A DNA stretch of 64,000 nucleotides from Azospirillum sp. TSO35-2. GTDB lineage: Bacteria; Pseudomonadota; Alphaproteobacteria; Azospirillales; Azospirillaceae. The stretch covers positions 911,689 through 975,688 of the forward strand of contig NZ_LGRA01000008.1 of the NCBI RefSeq assembly GCF_003116095.1, written 5' to 3'. Below, one piece after another: positions 1 through 10,827 of the stretch. Numbering within the stretch: the stretch's first letter is position 1; every line of letters starts with the position of its first letter. The translations under genes were made by a program, and so were the position numbers. The notes below the pieces were generated by a model. That model worked only from the letters and a program-made list of their open reading frames with translations. It ran no database searches and had not been told where the DNA came from.

Positions 1-132
1 TCCCCCTTTTAAAAACTCCCCCGCCATTGGCGCATCGCCTCCTTGACCTTGCCGCCGAAAGGCCGCAAGAAACGCGCGCGTTTTCACAGTTGTGAAGTCG
101 CAGGCGCGGGTTCGTTTCGGGAGGATGTCACC

Positions 133-1209
133 ATGGCCGGCAACAGCTTCGGCACGCTTTTCCGCTTCACCACCTGGGGCGAGAGCCACGGCCCGGCCAT
201 CGGCGTCGTGGTGGACGGCTGCCCGTCGCTGCTCGACCTGACCGAAGCGGACATCCAGCCCTGGATGGACAAGCGCCGGCCGGGCCAGTCGCGCTACACC
301 ACCCAGCGCCAGGAACCCGATCAGGTGAAGATCCTGTCCGGCGTGTTCGAGGGCAAGACGACCGGCACGCCGATCTCGCTGCTGATCGAGAACACCGACC
401 AGCGCTCCAAGGACTACAGCGACATCGCGGCCAAGTTCCGGCCGGGCCACGCCGACTACACCTACTGGCAGAAATACGGCATCCGCGATTATCGCGGCGG
501 CGGCCGCTCCTCGGCGCGGGAAACCGCCTGCCGCGTCGCCGCCGGCGCGGTGGCGCGCAAGGCGCTGGGCGCCGCCATCCAGGTGCGCGGCGCGCTGGTG
601 CAGATCGGCCCGCACAAAATCGACCGCAGCCGCTGGGACTGGGCGGAGATCGACAACAACCCCTTCTTCTGCCCCGACCCGGTGATGGCGGCGCAGTGGG
701 CCGAGTATCTCGACGGCATCCGCAAGAGCGGCTCGTCGGTCGGCGCGGTGGTGGAGGTCGTGGCCTCCGGCGTGCCGGTCGGCCTCGGCGACCCGCTCTA
801 CGACAAGCTGGACAGCGATCTTGCCCGCGCGATGATGACGATCAACGCGGTGAAGGGCGTGGAGATCGGCAACGGCTTCGCCGCCGCCGAGCTGACCGGG
901 GAGACCAACGCCGACGAGATGCGCATGGGCGCCGACGGCCGGCCGCAGTTCCTGTCCAACCAGGCCGGCGGCATCCTGGGCGGCATTTCCACCGGGCAGG
1001 ACGTCGTCGTCCGCTTCGCGGTGAAGCCGACCAGCTCCATCCTGACGCCGCGCCAGACGGTGGATACCGCCGGCAACGACACCGACATCCTGACCAAGGG
1101 CCGCCACGACCCCTGCGTCGGCATCCGCGCCGTGCCGGTCGGCGAAGCGATGATGGCCTGCGTGCTGGCCGACCACCTGCTGCGCCGGCGGGCCGAACGG
1201 CGGGAGTGA
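133..1209 (+). CDS. aroC: Chorismate synthase
   Basis: Converts 5-enolpyruvylshikimate-3-phosphate to chorismate with reduced FMN, the last shikimate step, in the cytoplasm. The product is 358 aa, normal for the family. Family motifs are visible: GESHGPAIG at residues 16-24, [10 protein letters not shown] at 48-57 and [13 protein letters not shown] near the C-terminus. The start is ATG 133, preceded by GGGAGG at 119-124. An in-frame ATG at 43 would add 30 residues that look unlike the family and has no ribosome site. The gene stands alone and converges on cobW, with a GC-rich repeat between them. Confidence 0.96.
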   Translation: MAGNSFGTLFRFTTWGESHGPAIGVVVDGCPSLLDLTEADIQPWMDKRRPGQSRYTTQRQEPDQVKILSGVFEGKTTGTPISLLIENTDQRSKDYSDIAAKFRPGHADYTYWQKYGIRDYRGGGRSSARETACRVAAGAVARKALGAAIQVRGALVQIGPHKIDRSRWDWAEIDNNPFFCPDPVMAAQWAEYLDGIRKSGSSVGAVVEVVASGVPVGLGDPLYDKLDSDLARAMMTINAVKGVEIGNGFAAAELTGETNADEMRMGADGRPQFLSNQAGGILGGISTGQDVVVRFAVKPTSSILTPRQTVDTAGNDTDILTKGRHDPCVGIRAVPVGEAMMACVLADHLLRRRAERRE

Positions 1210-1231
1210 AGGGGCGGCAGTCCCGGATGCC

Positions 1232-1409
1232 CCCTCCCCATCCCTCCCCCGCCTTCGGCGGTGGAGGGGGTAGGACACTCGTCAGCGCAAAGCTCCGCAA
1301 AGGAACGGCGGAGTTCCCTCTCCCTCCGCTCTCGCGCCAGCTACGCTGGCGCTGCCGCGTCAGACGGACCTTCGGTCCGCTGAGAGCGGGGGAGGGTTAG
1401 GGAGGGGCG
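1232..1409. repeat. Dispersed GC-rich palindromic repeat, family A copy 1
   Basis: Intergenic sequence between the convergent aroC and cobW, built of short inverted repeats: CCCTCCCCCGCC facing GGTGGAGGGGG, and GACGGACC facing GGTCCGCT. It shares the 18-mer GGCGGAGTTCCCTCTCCC and the 20-mer GGGGGAGGGTTAGGGAGGGG with the copy at 53043-53152, so it is a dispersed element rather than a private terminator. No protein is visible in it. It may act as a transcription barrier for both genes. Confidence 0.7.
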
Positions 1410-1429
1410 GGCGCCGCAGCAATTGCACG

Positions 1430-2491
1430 TTACCCGGCAATCGCCCGCGTCACCGCCTCGCGGTCCAGCCCTGTCTCGCCGATCACCACCAGACGGCTGC
1501 GGCGGTCCTCGCCGGGCTTCCACAGGCGGTCGTAGTGGGTCTGCACCCGGGCGCCGACGCCCTGCACCAGCAGGCGCATCGGCTTGCCGGGCACGTCGAC
1601 GAAACCCTTCAGCCGCAGCACGCCGTGCAGGGCGGCGACCCGTTCCAGCGTCGCCGCCAGGGTGGCGGGGTCGGGCTGGGGCGGCAGATCCACGATGAAG
1701 CTGGTGAAGTCATCGTGGTCGTGGCCCTCTTCCCCGTCATGGTGGCTGGGCCGGTTGGCGAGGTCGTCCTCCACCGCGGCGCCGACGCCGAGCAGCACCA
1801 GCGGATCCACCGCGCCGTGGGACGCGCGCACCAGCTTGGCGTCGCGGTGGACCACCTCGTTGAGGGCGCCGCGGATCAGATCCTCGACGCGGGCGAGGTC
1901 GGACGCCGCCACCAGATCGGTCTTGTTGAGGATGATCAGGTCGGCGCAGAGGATCTGGTCCTCGAACACCTCTTCGATCGGCGTTTCGTGGTCGACCGTG
2001 CCGGCGGCGTCGCGCTGGGCGGCCAGCGCCGCCGGATCGGGGGCGAAACGACCCTCCGCCGCCGCGGCGGCGTCGACCACGGCGATGACGCCGTCGACCG
2101 TGACCCGGGACTTGATCGCCGGCCAGTGGAAGGCCTGGATCAACGGCTTGGGCAGGGCGAGGCCGCTGGTTTCGATGATGATGTGTTCCGGCGGTTCCGA
2201 CCGGTCCAGCAGCTTTTCGATGGCCGGGACGAAATCGTCGGCGACGGTGCAGCACAGGCAGCCGTTGGCCAGCTCGATCACGTCGTCTTCGGTGCAGGTC
2301 GGGTTGCCGCAGGCGCGCAGGATGTCGCCGTCGATGCCGACGTCGCCGAACTCGTTGATGATCAGCGCCAGCCGGCGGCCGTCGGCCTTTTCCAGCAGGC
2401 TGCGGATCAGCGTGGTCTTGCCGGCGCCGAGGAAGCCGGTGATGACGGTGGCCGGAACCTTGCCGGCGGCCGTCTTCAGGGATGCGGACAT
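1430..2491 (-). CDS. cobW: CobW/G3E-family GTPase, cobalt or cobalamin related
   Basis: A 353-aa G3E P-loop GTPase, probably a metallochaperone or insertase for cobalt in cobalamin metabolism. Walker A is GFLGAGKTT at residues 19-27. The metal-binding CxCC motif is GCLCC at 77-81, the base-recognition motif NKTD lies in mid-protein, and a His/Asp-rich stretch (SHHDGEEGHDHDD) precedes the C-terminal CobW domain. The start ATG at 2491 has GGAGAGGAAG just upstream. It is the third gene behind a cobalamin riboswitch, 14 nt after cbtA. That context favours a cobalt/B12 role over the zinc or nitrile-hydratase roles of other G3E proteins. Confidence 0.92.
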   Translation of the reverse strand: MSASLKTAAGKVPATVITGFLGAGKTTLIRSLLEKADGRRLALIINEFGDVGIDGDILRACGNPTCTEDDVIELANGCLCCTVADDFVPAIEKLLDRSEPPEHIIIETSGLALPKPLIQAFHWPAIKSRVTVDGVIAVVDAAAAAEGRFAPDPAALAAQRDAAGTVDHETPIEEVFEDQILCADLIILNKTDLVAASDLARVEDLIRGALNEVVHRDAKLVRASHGAVDPLVLLGVGAAVEDDLANRPSHHDGEEGHDHDDFTSFIVDLPPQPDPATLAATLERVAALHGVLRLKGFVDVPGKPMRLLVQGVGARVQTHYDRLWKPGEDRRSRLVVIGETGLDREAVTRAIAG

Positions 2492-2505
2492 GGGTCTTCC
2501 TCTCC

Positions 2506-3264
2506 TTAGCGCGAGCCGGCCTGGGGCGCCACGGTCGATTGCCGCTCGGCAGCCGTACCGGCCGTGGTCCCGACGAGGAGGCCGCTCATCAACCAGCCGC
2601 ACACCGCGCCCAGCACCGCCCAGAACAGGGCGGCGGCGCCGAGCGACGAGGTGACGAAATGGGCCGCCAACTCCGGCGGGACGGCGCCGTCGATGGTTTC
2701 CGGGTGGGGGGCGCCGACCAGATGGGGCAGGGCGGCGACGACGACCCCGGCGGCCACGGCCAGCCGGTGACGGGCGAAGGCCATGGCCAGCAGCCCGCCG
2801 CCGGCGCACAGCGCCGCCGCCAGCCACCACATCTGCCGCGCCTCCAGCGCCGCGCCGGCCATGCCCGGCAGCTCCGGCGGCAGGCCGAAGGCGGGGGCGA
2901 GCGCGAAGGCGACGAAGCCGCCGGCACCCCAGACCAGGCCGCGACGGGCGTCGACCGGCCGGCCGACCAGCAGCATGACGCCGCCGACCAGCAGGGCGTA
3001 GCCGACCCCGGCCAGCAGGTTGGCGACGATGGTCAGCCCGACCCGCTCCATCGCCTCGCCGGTGGTGACCGGCACGCCGTCGCCGACGTTGCGCACGGGG
3101 GCGTGCTGGTGACCGTCCGCGCTGGGCGGCTGGGCCAGCACCTCGTATTTTTCGGCTTCCAGGATCAGCGGGACGGTGGTCGCCTGCTGAACGACGGACG
3201 CGGCCGTGCCGGAAAGCACGCCCGCGACCAAGGCGGCTGTGAACAGCCGCCGAACCAGATCCAT
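2506..3264 (-). CDS. cbtA: CbtA, cobalt transporter subunit
   Basis: A 252-aa hydrophobic protein with about five membrane segments, the first at residues 7-25. It matches the CbtA family, predicted cobalt uptake proteins found next to CbtB under B12 riboswitches. A periplasmic segment with HQH (GHQHAP) follows the first helix, and conserved His residues (AALPHLVGAPHPE) lie between later helices. The start ATG at 3264 falls 10 nt after the cbtB stop, and cobW follows after 14 nt, so the three genes form one transcript. Function is assigned by family and context; transport has not been shown here. Confidence 0.9.
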   Translation of the reverse strand: MDLVRRLFTAALVAGVLSGTAASVVQQATTVPLILEAEKYEVLAQPPSADGHQHAPVRNVGDGVPVTTGEAMERVGLTIVANLLAGVGYALLVGGVMLLVGRPVDARRGLVWGAGGFVAFALAPAFGLPPELPGMAGAALEARQMWWLAAALCAGGGLLAMAFARHRLAVAAGVVVAALPHLVGAPHPETIDGAVPPELAAHFVTSSLGAAALFWAVLGAVCGWLMSGLLVGTTAGTAAERQSTVAPQAGSR

Positions 3265-3274
3265 GGTCCTGCGC

Positions 3275-3481
3275 TTAGTGGCAGGGGAACGCGAAGGAGT
3301 GGCGGGCATCGTGCGCCGCGTCGTGGATCTGCTGCGGCTGGGCGAAGCCGACGCCGTACAGCAGGAAGCTGCCGAACAGGATCGCGGCAAAGGCGGCGGC
3401 CGCGGTCTGGGCGGCGCTGCGGGTCGCGGAACCGGCGGCGGTGTTGATGGCGGGCGTGGTCTGGATCGACTGGGTCGTCAT
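3275..3481 (-). CDS. cbtB: CbtB, small cobalt transporter subunit
   Basis: A 68-aa protein with one membrane helix (about residues 24-46) and a His-rich C-terminus, HDAAHDARHSFAFPCH, which probably binds the metal. This is the standard CbtB layout. The start ATG at 3481 has a good ribosome site (GAAGGAG). It is the first gene after the cobalamin riboswitch and is followed by cbtA and cobW. CbtB is thought to hand Co2+ to the CbtA channel. Confidence 0.92.
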   Translation of the reverse strand: MTTQSIQTTPAINTAAGSATRSAAQTAAAAFAAILFGSFLLYGVGFAQPQQIHDAAHDARHSFAFPCH

Positions 3482-3532
3482 CGTGATCTCCTTCTCCCGC
3501 CTCACCCGGCGGGTCGGAAAAGGGTGAACGGT

Positions 3533-3740
3533 CCGTCGGCAGGTTTCCTGGCTCGCGGGTCGCCGCTCCGCCGTCCGCCTTCCCGGTCCGGGGACCAGTG
3601 GCATGATGGACGCAAAGCTCGCCGCACACAGTTGCGGGGGCAGCCGCGGCATGAGGCCCGGCAAGCCGAACCCGAACCGCATTCCCTATTATCCCCGCCG
3701 CCCAAGGGGCGGACGGGGCACCGTCGGTCCGCCACCATCG
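3533..3740 (-). ncRNA. Cobalamin riboswitch controlling cbtB-cbtA-cobW
   Basis: On the minus strand the 5' leader of cbtB carries the hallmark pieces of the B12 aptamer in order. These are GGTGCCC near 3722, GCTGCCCCCGCAACTGTG near 3640, the core GCCACTG at 3602-3596 followed by GGGAAGGC, and the B12 box AGCCAGGAAACCTGCC at 3553-3538. The aptamer ends about 55 nt before the cbtB ATG. That is compatible with control of ribosome access, since I see no run of T. It should shut off cobalt uptake when cobalamin is abundant. Confidence 0.93.
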
Positions 3741-3835
3741 CAGTGCGTCCGGTGTTTGGCAAGCGCAATAAGGCGTTCGCTAAACAGATGATCTTGCATA
3801 CAGACTCTTTGGATGCTGTCATGTTTGCCGGACAG

Positions 3836-3856
3836 AGTGTCCGGGATTCCGACACT
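3836..3856. promoter_or_regulatory. Candidate upstream activator site (inverted repeat)
   Basis: AGTGTC and GACACT form a perfect inverted repeat with a 9-nt spacer. It lies about 120-140 bp upstream of the start site expected from the sigma-54 promoter at 3952-3966, the usual distance for an enhancer-binding protein. The Fis-type activator encoded at 9284 is the obvious candidate to bind here. This is inferred from sequence only. Confidence 0.45.
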
Positions 3857-3951
3857 TTCTGGCGCAAGGGCCTGACGGGCGGCGCGGCGTGGAGGCGCCG
3901 CGGCGGCAGGAAACAAAGGAATCACCGCCTCGGTCGTAACAATCCGCACCG

Positions 3952-3966
3952 TGGCACGCTTCGTGC
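3952..3966 (+). promoter_or_regulatory. Sigma-54 (-24/-12) promoter of the first Liv-type operon
   Basis: TGGCACG-CTTC-GTGC differs from the consensus TGGCACG-N4-TTGC at a single base and keeps exactly 10 nt between GG and GC. It lies about 95 bp before the first ABC gene at 4062. The operon is followed by a sigma-54 activator gene, which supports the assignment. Confidence 0.7.
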
Positions 3967-4061
3967 GTACCATCGTCGGCAAAACGTCCTGCCGCGCCGC
4001 GGACCGAAACCATAAGGACGAACCGGCCGCAACGGGCCAAGGGGAGGAGACTTCGCGACCG

Positions 4062-4818
4062 ATGACCGCCGCACCCAACGACATCATCCTGGAAGCGCGC
4101 AACCTGACGAAGGAGTTCAAAGGCTTCGTCGCGGTGAAGGAGGTGAACCTGCAAGTGCGGCGGGGCACCATCCACGCGCTGATCGGCCCGAACGGCGCCG
4201 GCAAGAGCACGGTGTTCAACCTGCTGACCAAGTTCCTGACGCCGACCCGCGGCCAGATCCTCTACAAGGGCCGTGACATCACCCGGACCAAGCCGGCCGA
4301 CATCGCGCTGATGGGGCTGGTGCGGTCCTTCCAGATCTCGGCGGTCTTCCCGCATCTCAGCGTGCTGGAGAATGTCCGCGTCGCGCTGCAACGGCCGCTC
4401 GGCACCAGCTTCCACTTCTGGAAGTCCGAATCGACGCTCTACGACCTGCACGACCGGGCGCAGGAGCTGATCGAGGCGGTGAACCTGACCCCCTGGGCCA
4501 ACCACACCGCCGCCGAGCTGCCCTACGGCCGCAAGCGCGCGCTGGAGATCGCCACCACCCTGGCGCTCGACCCGGAGGTGATGCTGCTCGACGAGCCGCT
4601 GGCCGGGATGGGCCACGAGGACATCGAGGGCACCGCGGCGCTGATCAAGCGGGTCGCCGCCGACCGCACCGTGCTGATGGTGGAGCACAATTTGTCGGTC
4701 GTCGCCCATCTGTCGGACACCATCACCGTGCTGCGCCGCGGCGAGATCCTGGCGGAGGGGCCGTACGAGGTCGTGTCGAAGAACGCGCAGGTGATGGAAG
4801 CTTACATGGGGACCGGAC

Positions 4819-4826
<8 letters not shown>
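4062..4826 (+). CDS. Liv-type ABC transporter ATP-binding protein (LivG-like)
   Basis: A 254-aa cytoplasmic ATPase of the branched-chain amino acid/urea (HAAT) ABC importer class. Walker A is GPNGAGKST at residues 42-50 and Walker B is VMLLDEP. The signature is the degenerate LPYGRKR, as often seen in LivG-type subunits, and the switch His lies in VEHNLS. The start ATG 4062 has GGGGAGGAG at 4041-4049. The next ATPase gene overlaps by 8 nt, and the solute-binding protein and two permeases follow to 8919, so the transporter is complete. The substrate (amino acid, amide or small acid) cannot be read from the ATPase. Confidence 0.93.
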
Positions 4827-5541
<715 letters not shown>

Positions 5542-5708
5542 GCGGAGTTTTCCCAAACCATCGCAACGCAACCGCCGCTCCGCCCCCCTCCTGTTGGAAA
5601 TATTGGGGCCGGGGCGGCGGCACGCCCGGCCTTTGCCCGGCCGGATCCCCAAAGCCGCATCCCCAAACCAAGAACCAACGCACAAGATCACGAGGGAGAG
5701 ACCCGTCC

Positions 5709-6917
5709 ATGCGCAGCCTTCTTCTTGCCGGCACCGCCCTGCTGACGCTCGCCGCCGCCGCCGCTCCGGCCGCCGCCCAGGTGTCGGACAACGTCGTCCG
5801 CATCGGCGTGCTGAACGACCGCTCCGGCATCTACGCCGACCTGGCCGGTGAAGGCTCGGCCATCGCCGCGCGGATGGCGGCGGAGGAGTTCGGCAACAAG
5901 GTCGCTGGCGCCGCGGTCGAGATCGTCGTCGCCGACCACCAGAACAAGGCCGACATCGCCGCCTCGAAGGCGCGCGAGTGGGTGGACACCGGCGGCGTCG
6001 ACGTGATTGCCGACGTGCCGAACTCCGCCGCGGCGCTCGCGGTGCAGGGCATCGCACGGGACAAGAAGCGCATCTTCCTGATGTCCGGTCCGGGCGCCAC
6101 GGCGTTGAGCGGCGCCCAGTGCAGCCCCTACGGCTTCCAGTGGACCTACGACAACTACGCCATGGCCGCCGGCACCGGCCGCGCGCTGTACGAGCAGGGC
6201 AAGAAGAAGTGGTTCTTCGTCACCGCCGACTACGCCTTCGGCCAGTCGCTGGAGGAGGAGACCACCAAGATGGTCAAGTCGCTGGGCGGCACCATCGCCG
6301 GGGCGGTCCGGCATCCGCTCGGCACCTCCGACTTCTCCTCCTTCCTGCTGCAGGCGCAGGGGTCGGGCGCCGACGTGATCGGGCTGGCCAACGCCGGCGG
6401 CGACACCGTCAACGCCGTCAAGCAGGCGGCGGAGTTCGGCATCACCCAGTCGGGCCAGAGCCTGGCCGGCCTCTTGATGTTCATCACCGACGTGAACGCG
6501 CTGGGCCTGCCATCGGCGCAGGGGCTGATGCTGACCACCGGCTTCTACTGGGACATGGACGACCAGACCCGCGACTGGTCGAAGAAGTTTGAGGCCAAGG
6601 CCGGCAAGAAGCCGACCATGGTGCAGGCCGGCGTCTATTCGGCGGTGAAGCATTACCTGAAGGCGGTCGAGGCGGCGAAGACCGACGACGCCGACAAGGT
6701 TGTCGCCAAGATGCGCGAGTTGCCGGTGGAGGACATGTTCGCCAAGAAGGGCAAGATCGCCGCCAACGGCCGCATGTTCCACGACATGTATCTGGCCCAG
6801 GTCAAGACCCCGGCCGAGTCGAAGGGGGCCTGGGACTATTACAAGATCGTCAAGACCATCCCGGCCGACACCGCGTTCATGGACCCCAAGCAGAGCGGCT
6901 GTCCGCTGGTGAAGTGA
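5709..6917 (+). CDS. Liv-type ABC transporter periplasmic substrate-binding protein
   Basis: A 402-aa Peripla_BP_6 (LivK-like) solute-binding protein. A Sec signal peptide covers residues 1-23, with a likely cut after AAPAAA. The mature part begins with the typical strand VVRIGVLNDRSG and has the ADYAFGQSL motif of the second lobe. GAGGGAGAG lies just before the ATG. The 167-nt gap separating it from the ATPase genes may hold an extra promoter or processing site, since binding proteins are made in excess. Related proteins bind branched amino acids, amides, urea or aromatic acids; I cannot choose among these. Confidence 0.92.
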   Translation: MRSLLLAGTALLTLAAAAAPAAAQVSDNVVRIGVLNDRSGIYADLAGEGSAIAARMAAEEFGNKVAGAAVEIVVADHQNKADIAASKAREWVDTGGVDVIADVPNSAAALAVQGIARDKKRIFLMSGPGATALSGAQCSPYGFQWTYDNYAMAAGTGRALYEQGKKKWFFVTADYAFGQSLEEETTKMVKSLGGTIAGAVRHPLGTSDFSSFLLQAQGSGADVIGLANAGGDTVNAVKQAAEFGITQSGQSLAGLLMFITDVNALGLPSAQGLMLTTGFYWDMDDQTRDWSKKFEAKAGKKPTMVQAGVYSAVKHYLKAVEAAKTDDADKVVAKMRELPVEDMFAKKGKIAANGRMFHDMYLAQVKTPAESKGAWDYYKIVKTIPADTAFMDPKQSGCPLVK

Positions 6918-6937
6918 GGGGCGCGCGCATTGCCATT

Positions 6938-6989
6938 GCCCCCTCCCTAACCCTCCCCCGCTAACGCGGGAGGGATGGGGAGGGGGCCT
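6938..6989. repeat. Dispersed GC-rich palindromic repeat, family A copy 2
   Basis: CCCCCTCCCTAACCCTCCCC is followed by CGC TAA CGCGGGAGGGATGGGGAGGGGG, a nearly perfect inverted repeat of about 50 nt. It sits between the binding-protein and permease genes of the same operon. It could stabilise the upstream mRNA or weaken readthrough, giving more binding protein than permease. Confidence 0.7.
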
Positions 6990-7044
6990 GCGACGCAACA
7001 ACCAAAACAACAACCAACACCAACACACCGGGAGAGACGCGGAC

Positions 7045-7932
7045 ATGTTCAACCTGCTGGGGGTGCCGCCCCAAGTGCTGTTCGGCCAGCTGCTGCTCGG
7101 CCTGATCAACGGATCCTTCTACGCGCTGCTCAGCCTGGGGCTGGCGGTGATCTTCGGCATGTTGAACGTCATCAACTTCGCCCATGGCGCGCTCTACATG
7201 GTCGGGGCCTTCGTGGCGTGGCTGCTGCTGACCTATCTCGGGCTCGGCTACTGGTGGGCGCTGCTGGTGGCGCCGACGGTGGTCGGGCTGGTCGGCATCG
7301 CGCTGGAAAAGACGATGCTGTCGCGGCTGTACAAGCTCGACCACCTCTATGGGCTGCTGCTGACCTTCGGGCTGGCGTTGATCTTCGAGGGCGCCTTCCG
7401 CCACCAGTACGGCGTGTCGGGCCAGCCCTACCCGATCCCCGACGCGCTGAAGGGCGGGCAGAATCTGGGCTTCATGTTCCTGCCCAACTACCGCGGCTGG
7501 GTCGTCGTCGCCTCGCTGGTCATCTGCTTCGGGACGTGGTTCGCCATCGAGCGGACCAAGCTCGGCGCCTACCTGCGCGCGGCGACGGAGAACCCGACGC
7601 TGGTCCAGGCCTTCGGCATCAACGTGCCGGTGATGGTGTCGCTGACCTACGGCTTCGGCGTGGCGCTGGCCGGGCTGGCCGGGGTGCTGGCGGCGCCGAT
7701 CTACCAGGTGTCGCCGCTGATGGGCACCAACCTGATCATCATCGTCTTCGCCGTGGTGGTGATCGGCGGCATGGGCTCCATCCTGGGCGCCATCGTCACC
7801 GGGCTGGGGCTGGGCATGCTGGAGGGGCTGACCAAGGTCTTCTACCCGGAGGCGTCCAACATCGTCGTGTTCGTCGTGATGGCGATCGTTCTTCTCATCA
7901 AGCCCGCGGGCCTCTTCGGACGGGAGCGCTGA
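7045..7932 (+). CDS. Liv-type ABC transporter permease (LivH-like)
   Basis: A 295-aa inner-membrane permease of the BPD_transp_2 family with about eight hydrophobic segments. It has the family opening QLLLGLINGSFYALLSLGLA and the coupling region LGAYLRAATENPTLVQAFGI that contacts the ATPases. GGGAGAGA lies before ATG 7045. It is followed after 3 nt by the second permease. With the other four subunits it completes the importer. Confidence 0.93.
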   Translation: MFNLLGVPPQVLFGQLLLGLINGSFYALLSLGLAVIFGMLNVINFAHGALYMVGAFVAWLLLTYLGLGYWWALLVAPTVVGLVGIALEKTMLSRLYKLDHLYGLLLTFGLALIFEGAFRHQYGVSGQPYPIPDALKGGQNLGFMFLPNYRGWVVVASLVICFGTWFAIERTKLGAYLRAATENPTLVQAFGINVPVMVSLTYGFGVALAGLAGVLAAPIYQVSPLMGTNLIIIVFAVVVIGGMGSILGAIVTGLGLGMLEGLTKVFYPEASNIVVFVVMAIVLLIKPAGLFGRER

Positions 7933-7935
7933 GCC

Positions 7936-8919
7936 ATGACCGCCAAAACCCACCTTCTGGGCAGCCGGCCCGCCGCGCTGACGGTGCGCGGCACCGCCAC
8001 CGGCACCGCGCTGCTGTTCGGCGTCGGGCTGGCCGCCGCCGTCGCGGCGCCCTTCCTGCTGTACCCCGTCTTCCTGATGAAGGTGCTGTGCTTCGCGCTG
8101 TTCGCCTGCGCCTTCAACCTGCTGATCGGCTTTGCCGGGCTGCTGAGCTTCGGCCACGCCGCCTTCTTCGGCTCGGCCGCCTACATCGCCGCCCACGCGG
8201 TGAAGGAATGGGGCTGGGCGCCGGAGTTCGGGCTGCTGGCCGCCACCGGTGGCGCCGCCTTGCTGGGGCTGGTCTTCGGGCTGGTCGCCATCCGCCGCCA
8301 GGGCATCTATTTCGCCATGATCACGCTGGCGCTGAGCCAGATGGTGTTCTTCCTGGCCCTGCAACTCCCCTTCACCCATGGCGAGGACGGCATCCAGGGC
8401 GTGCCGCGCGGCCTGCTGTTCGGGCTGTTCGATCTCGGCCAGCCGCTGACCATGTACTACACCGTGCTGGCGATCTTCATCGCCGGCTTCGCCATCATCT
8501 GGCGCACCGTGCACTCGCCGTTCGGGCAGGTGCTGAAGGCGATCCGCGAGAACGAGCCGCGGGCGATCTCGCTCGGCTACCGCACCGACCGCTACAAGCT
8601 GCTGGCCTTCGTGCTGTCCGCAAGCCTCGCCGGGCTGGCCGGTGGGACCAAGGCGCTCGTCTTCCAGCTCGCCAGCCTGACCGACGTGACGTGGCAGATG
8701 TCGGGCGAGGTGGTGCTGATGACGCTGCTGGGTGGCATGGGCACGCTGTTCGGCCCCGTGGTCGGTGCCGGGCTGGTGGTGACGCTGGAAAGCTACCTTG
8801 CCTCCACCAGCCTGCCGGTGCCGGTCGTCATCGGCTTCATCTTCGTCGTCTGCGTCCTGCTGTTCCGCCGCGGCATCGTCGGCGAGCTGCTCGCCCGCCT
8901 GCCGGGCCGGAGCCGCTGA
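7936..8919 (+). CDS. Liv-type ABC transporter permease (LivM-like)
   Basis: The second inner-membrane permease, 327 aa, with about nine hydrophobic segments. The LivM hallmark LLIGFAGLLSFGHAAFFG lies near residue 65. The ATPase-contacting loop is GQVLKAIRENEPRAISLGY. It starts 3 nt after the LivH-like gene and ends the operon; a rho-independent terminator follows at 8962. Confidence 0.93.
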   Translation: MTAKTHLLGSRPAALTVRGTATGTALLFGVGLAAAVAAPFLLYPVFLMKVLCFALFACAFNLLIGFAGLLSFGHAAFFGSAAYIAAHAVKEWGWAPEFGLLAATGGAALLGLVFGLVAIRRQGIYFAMITLALSQMVFFLALQLPFTHGEDGIQGVPRGLLFGLFDLGQPLTMYYTVLAIFIAGFAIIWRTVHSPFGQVLKAIRENEPRAISLGYRTDRYKLLAFVLSASLAGLAGGTKALVFQLASLTDVTWQMSGEVVLMTLLGGMGTLFGPVVGAGLVVTLESYLASTSLPVPVVIGFIFVVCVLLFRRGIVGELLARLPGRSR

Positions 8920-8961
8920 GTCCGAGCCGCCGAGTCCCGTCTCCATCCAAAACTCCCCCAG

Positions 8962-8987
8962 GGGGGACCGCGAGGTCCCCCTCTTTT
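8962..8987 (+). terminator. Rho-independent terminator of the first Liv-type operon
   Basis: GGGGGACC and GGTCCCCC form an 8-bp stem around the loop GCGA, followed by TCTTTTT. It sits 42 nt after the LivM-like stop codon. Confidence 0.85.
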
Positions 8988-9283
8988 TCCCGTCTCAAAT
9001 CGGGGGCGTGTATCGGGCAGCCGATGGGTCCTATAGCGTAAGTTGTATGATCCGGGGCCGGCTCGCCAAAGCGAAAAAACGCGGGCCGGCGGCCAGAACG
9101 CCAAGACAACGCCGTGAACCGGAGGCGGAAACAACCCGCCCGTCCCGGCGATCCTGCGCGCCTTCCCTTTAATCCGACGGATGGGCTACTATGTTGACCT
9201 CTGATATTGTTGGCAAAATGCGCTGCGTTGCAGCAGGCCTCGATGCCGGGACAGCAAGACTCGGTCCTGTTTGGGAGGGTGAC
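8988..9283. other. Intergenic region upstream of the sigma-54 activator gene
   Basis: About 300 nt between the operon terminator and the GTG start at 9284. I see no convincing gene, no sigma-54 promoter with correct spacing, and only a weak TTGACC at 9194 as a possible -35. The segment around 9060-9100 contains an imperfect inverted repeat (GGCCGGC facing GCCGGCGGCC). The leader of the regulator must start somewhere here. Confidence 0.4.
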
Positions 9284-10711
<1,428 letters not shown>

Positions 10712-10827
10712 TGCTCCACCCATGGTAAATTCCGCATCACGGAACGGCGTTTCATTGACGCCCGCCGCCGCCGCTGGCAGGATCGCCCGATGGCTCCATC
10801 CCGGGCCGATGGTGGGAGTGACGTGTC

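Noticed and set aside
1210-1429. A coding extension through the aroC-cobW gap on either strand
   Set aside because: Open frames run through it, but the sequence is a palindromic repeat shared with another locus and encodes only low-complexity residues.
6961-8946. A 661-codon minus-strand frame opposite the LivH/LivM permease genes
   Set aside because: The translation is low-complexity (Gln, His, Asp, Arg rich) without motifs; the plus strand carries two clear permeases.
9213-9234. TGGCA followed by TTGCA upstream of the sigma-54 activator, at first sight a -24/-12 promoter
   Set aside because: Spacing between GG and GC is 16 nt (or 11 nt to an alternative GC) instead of 10, so it cannot work as a sigma-54 promoter.
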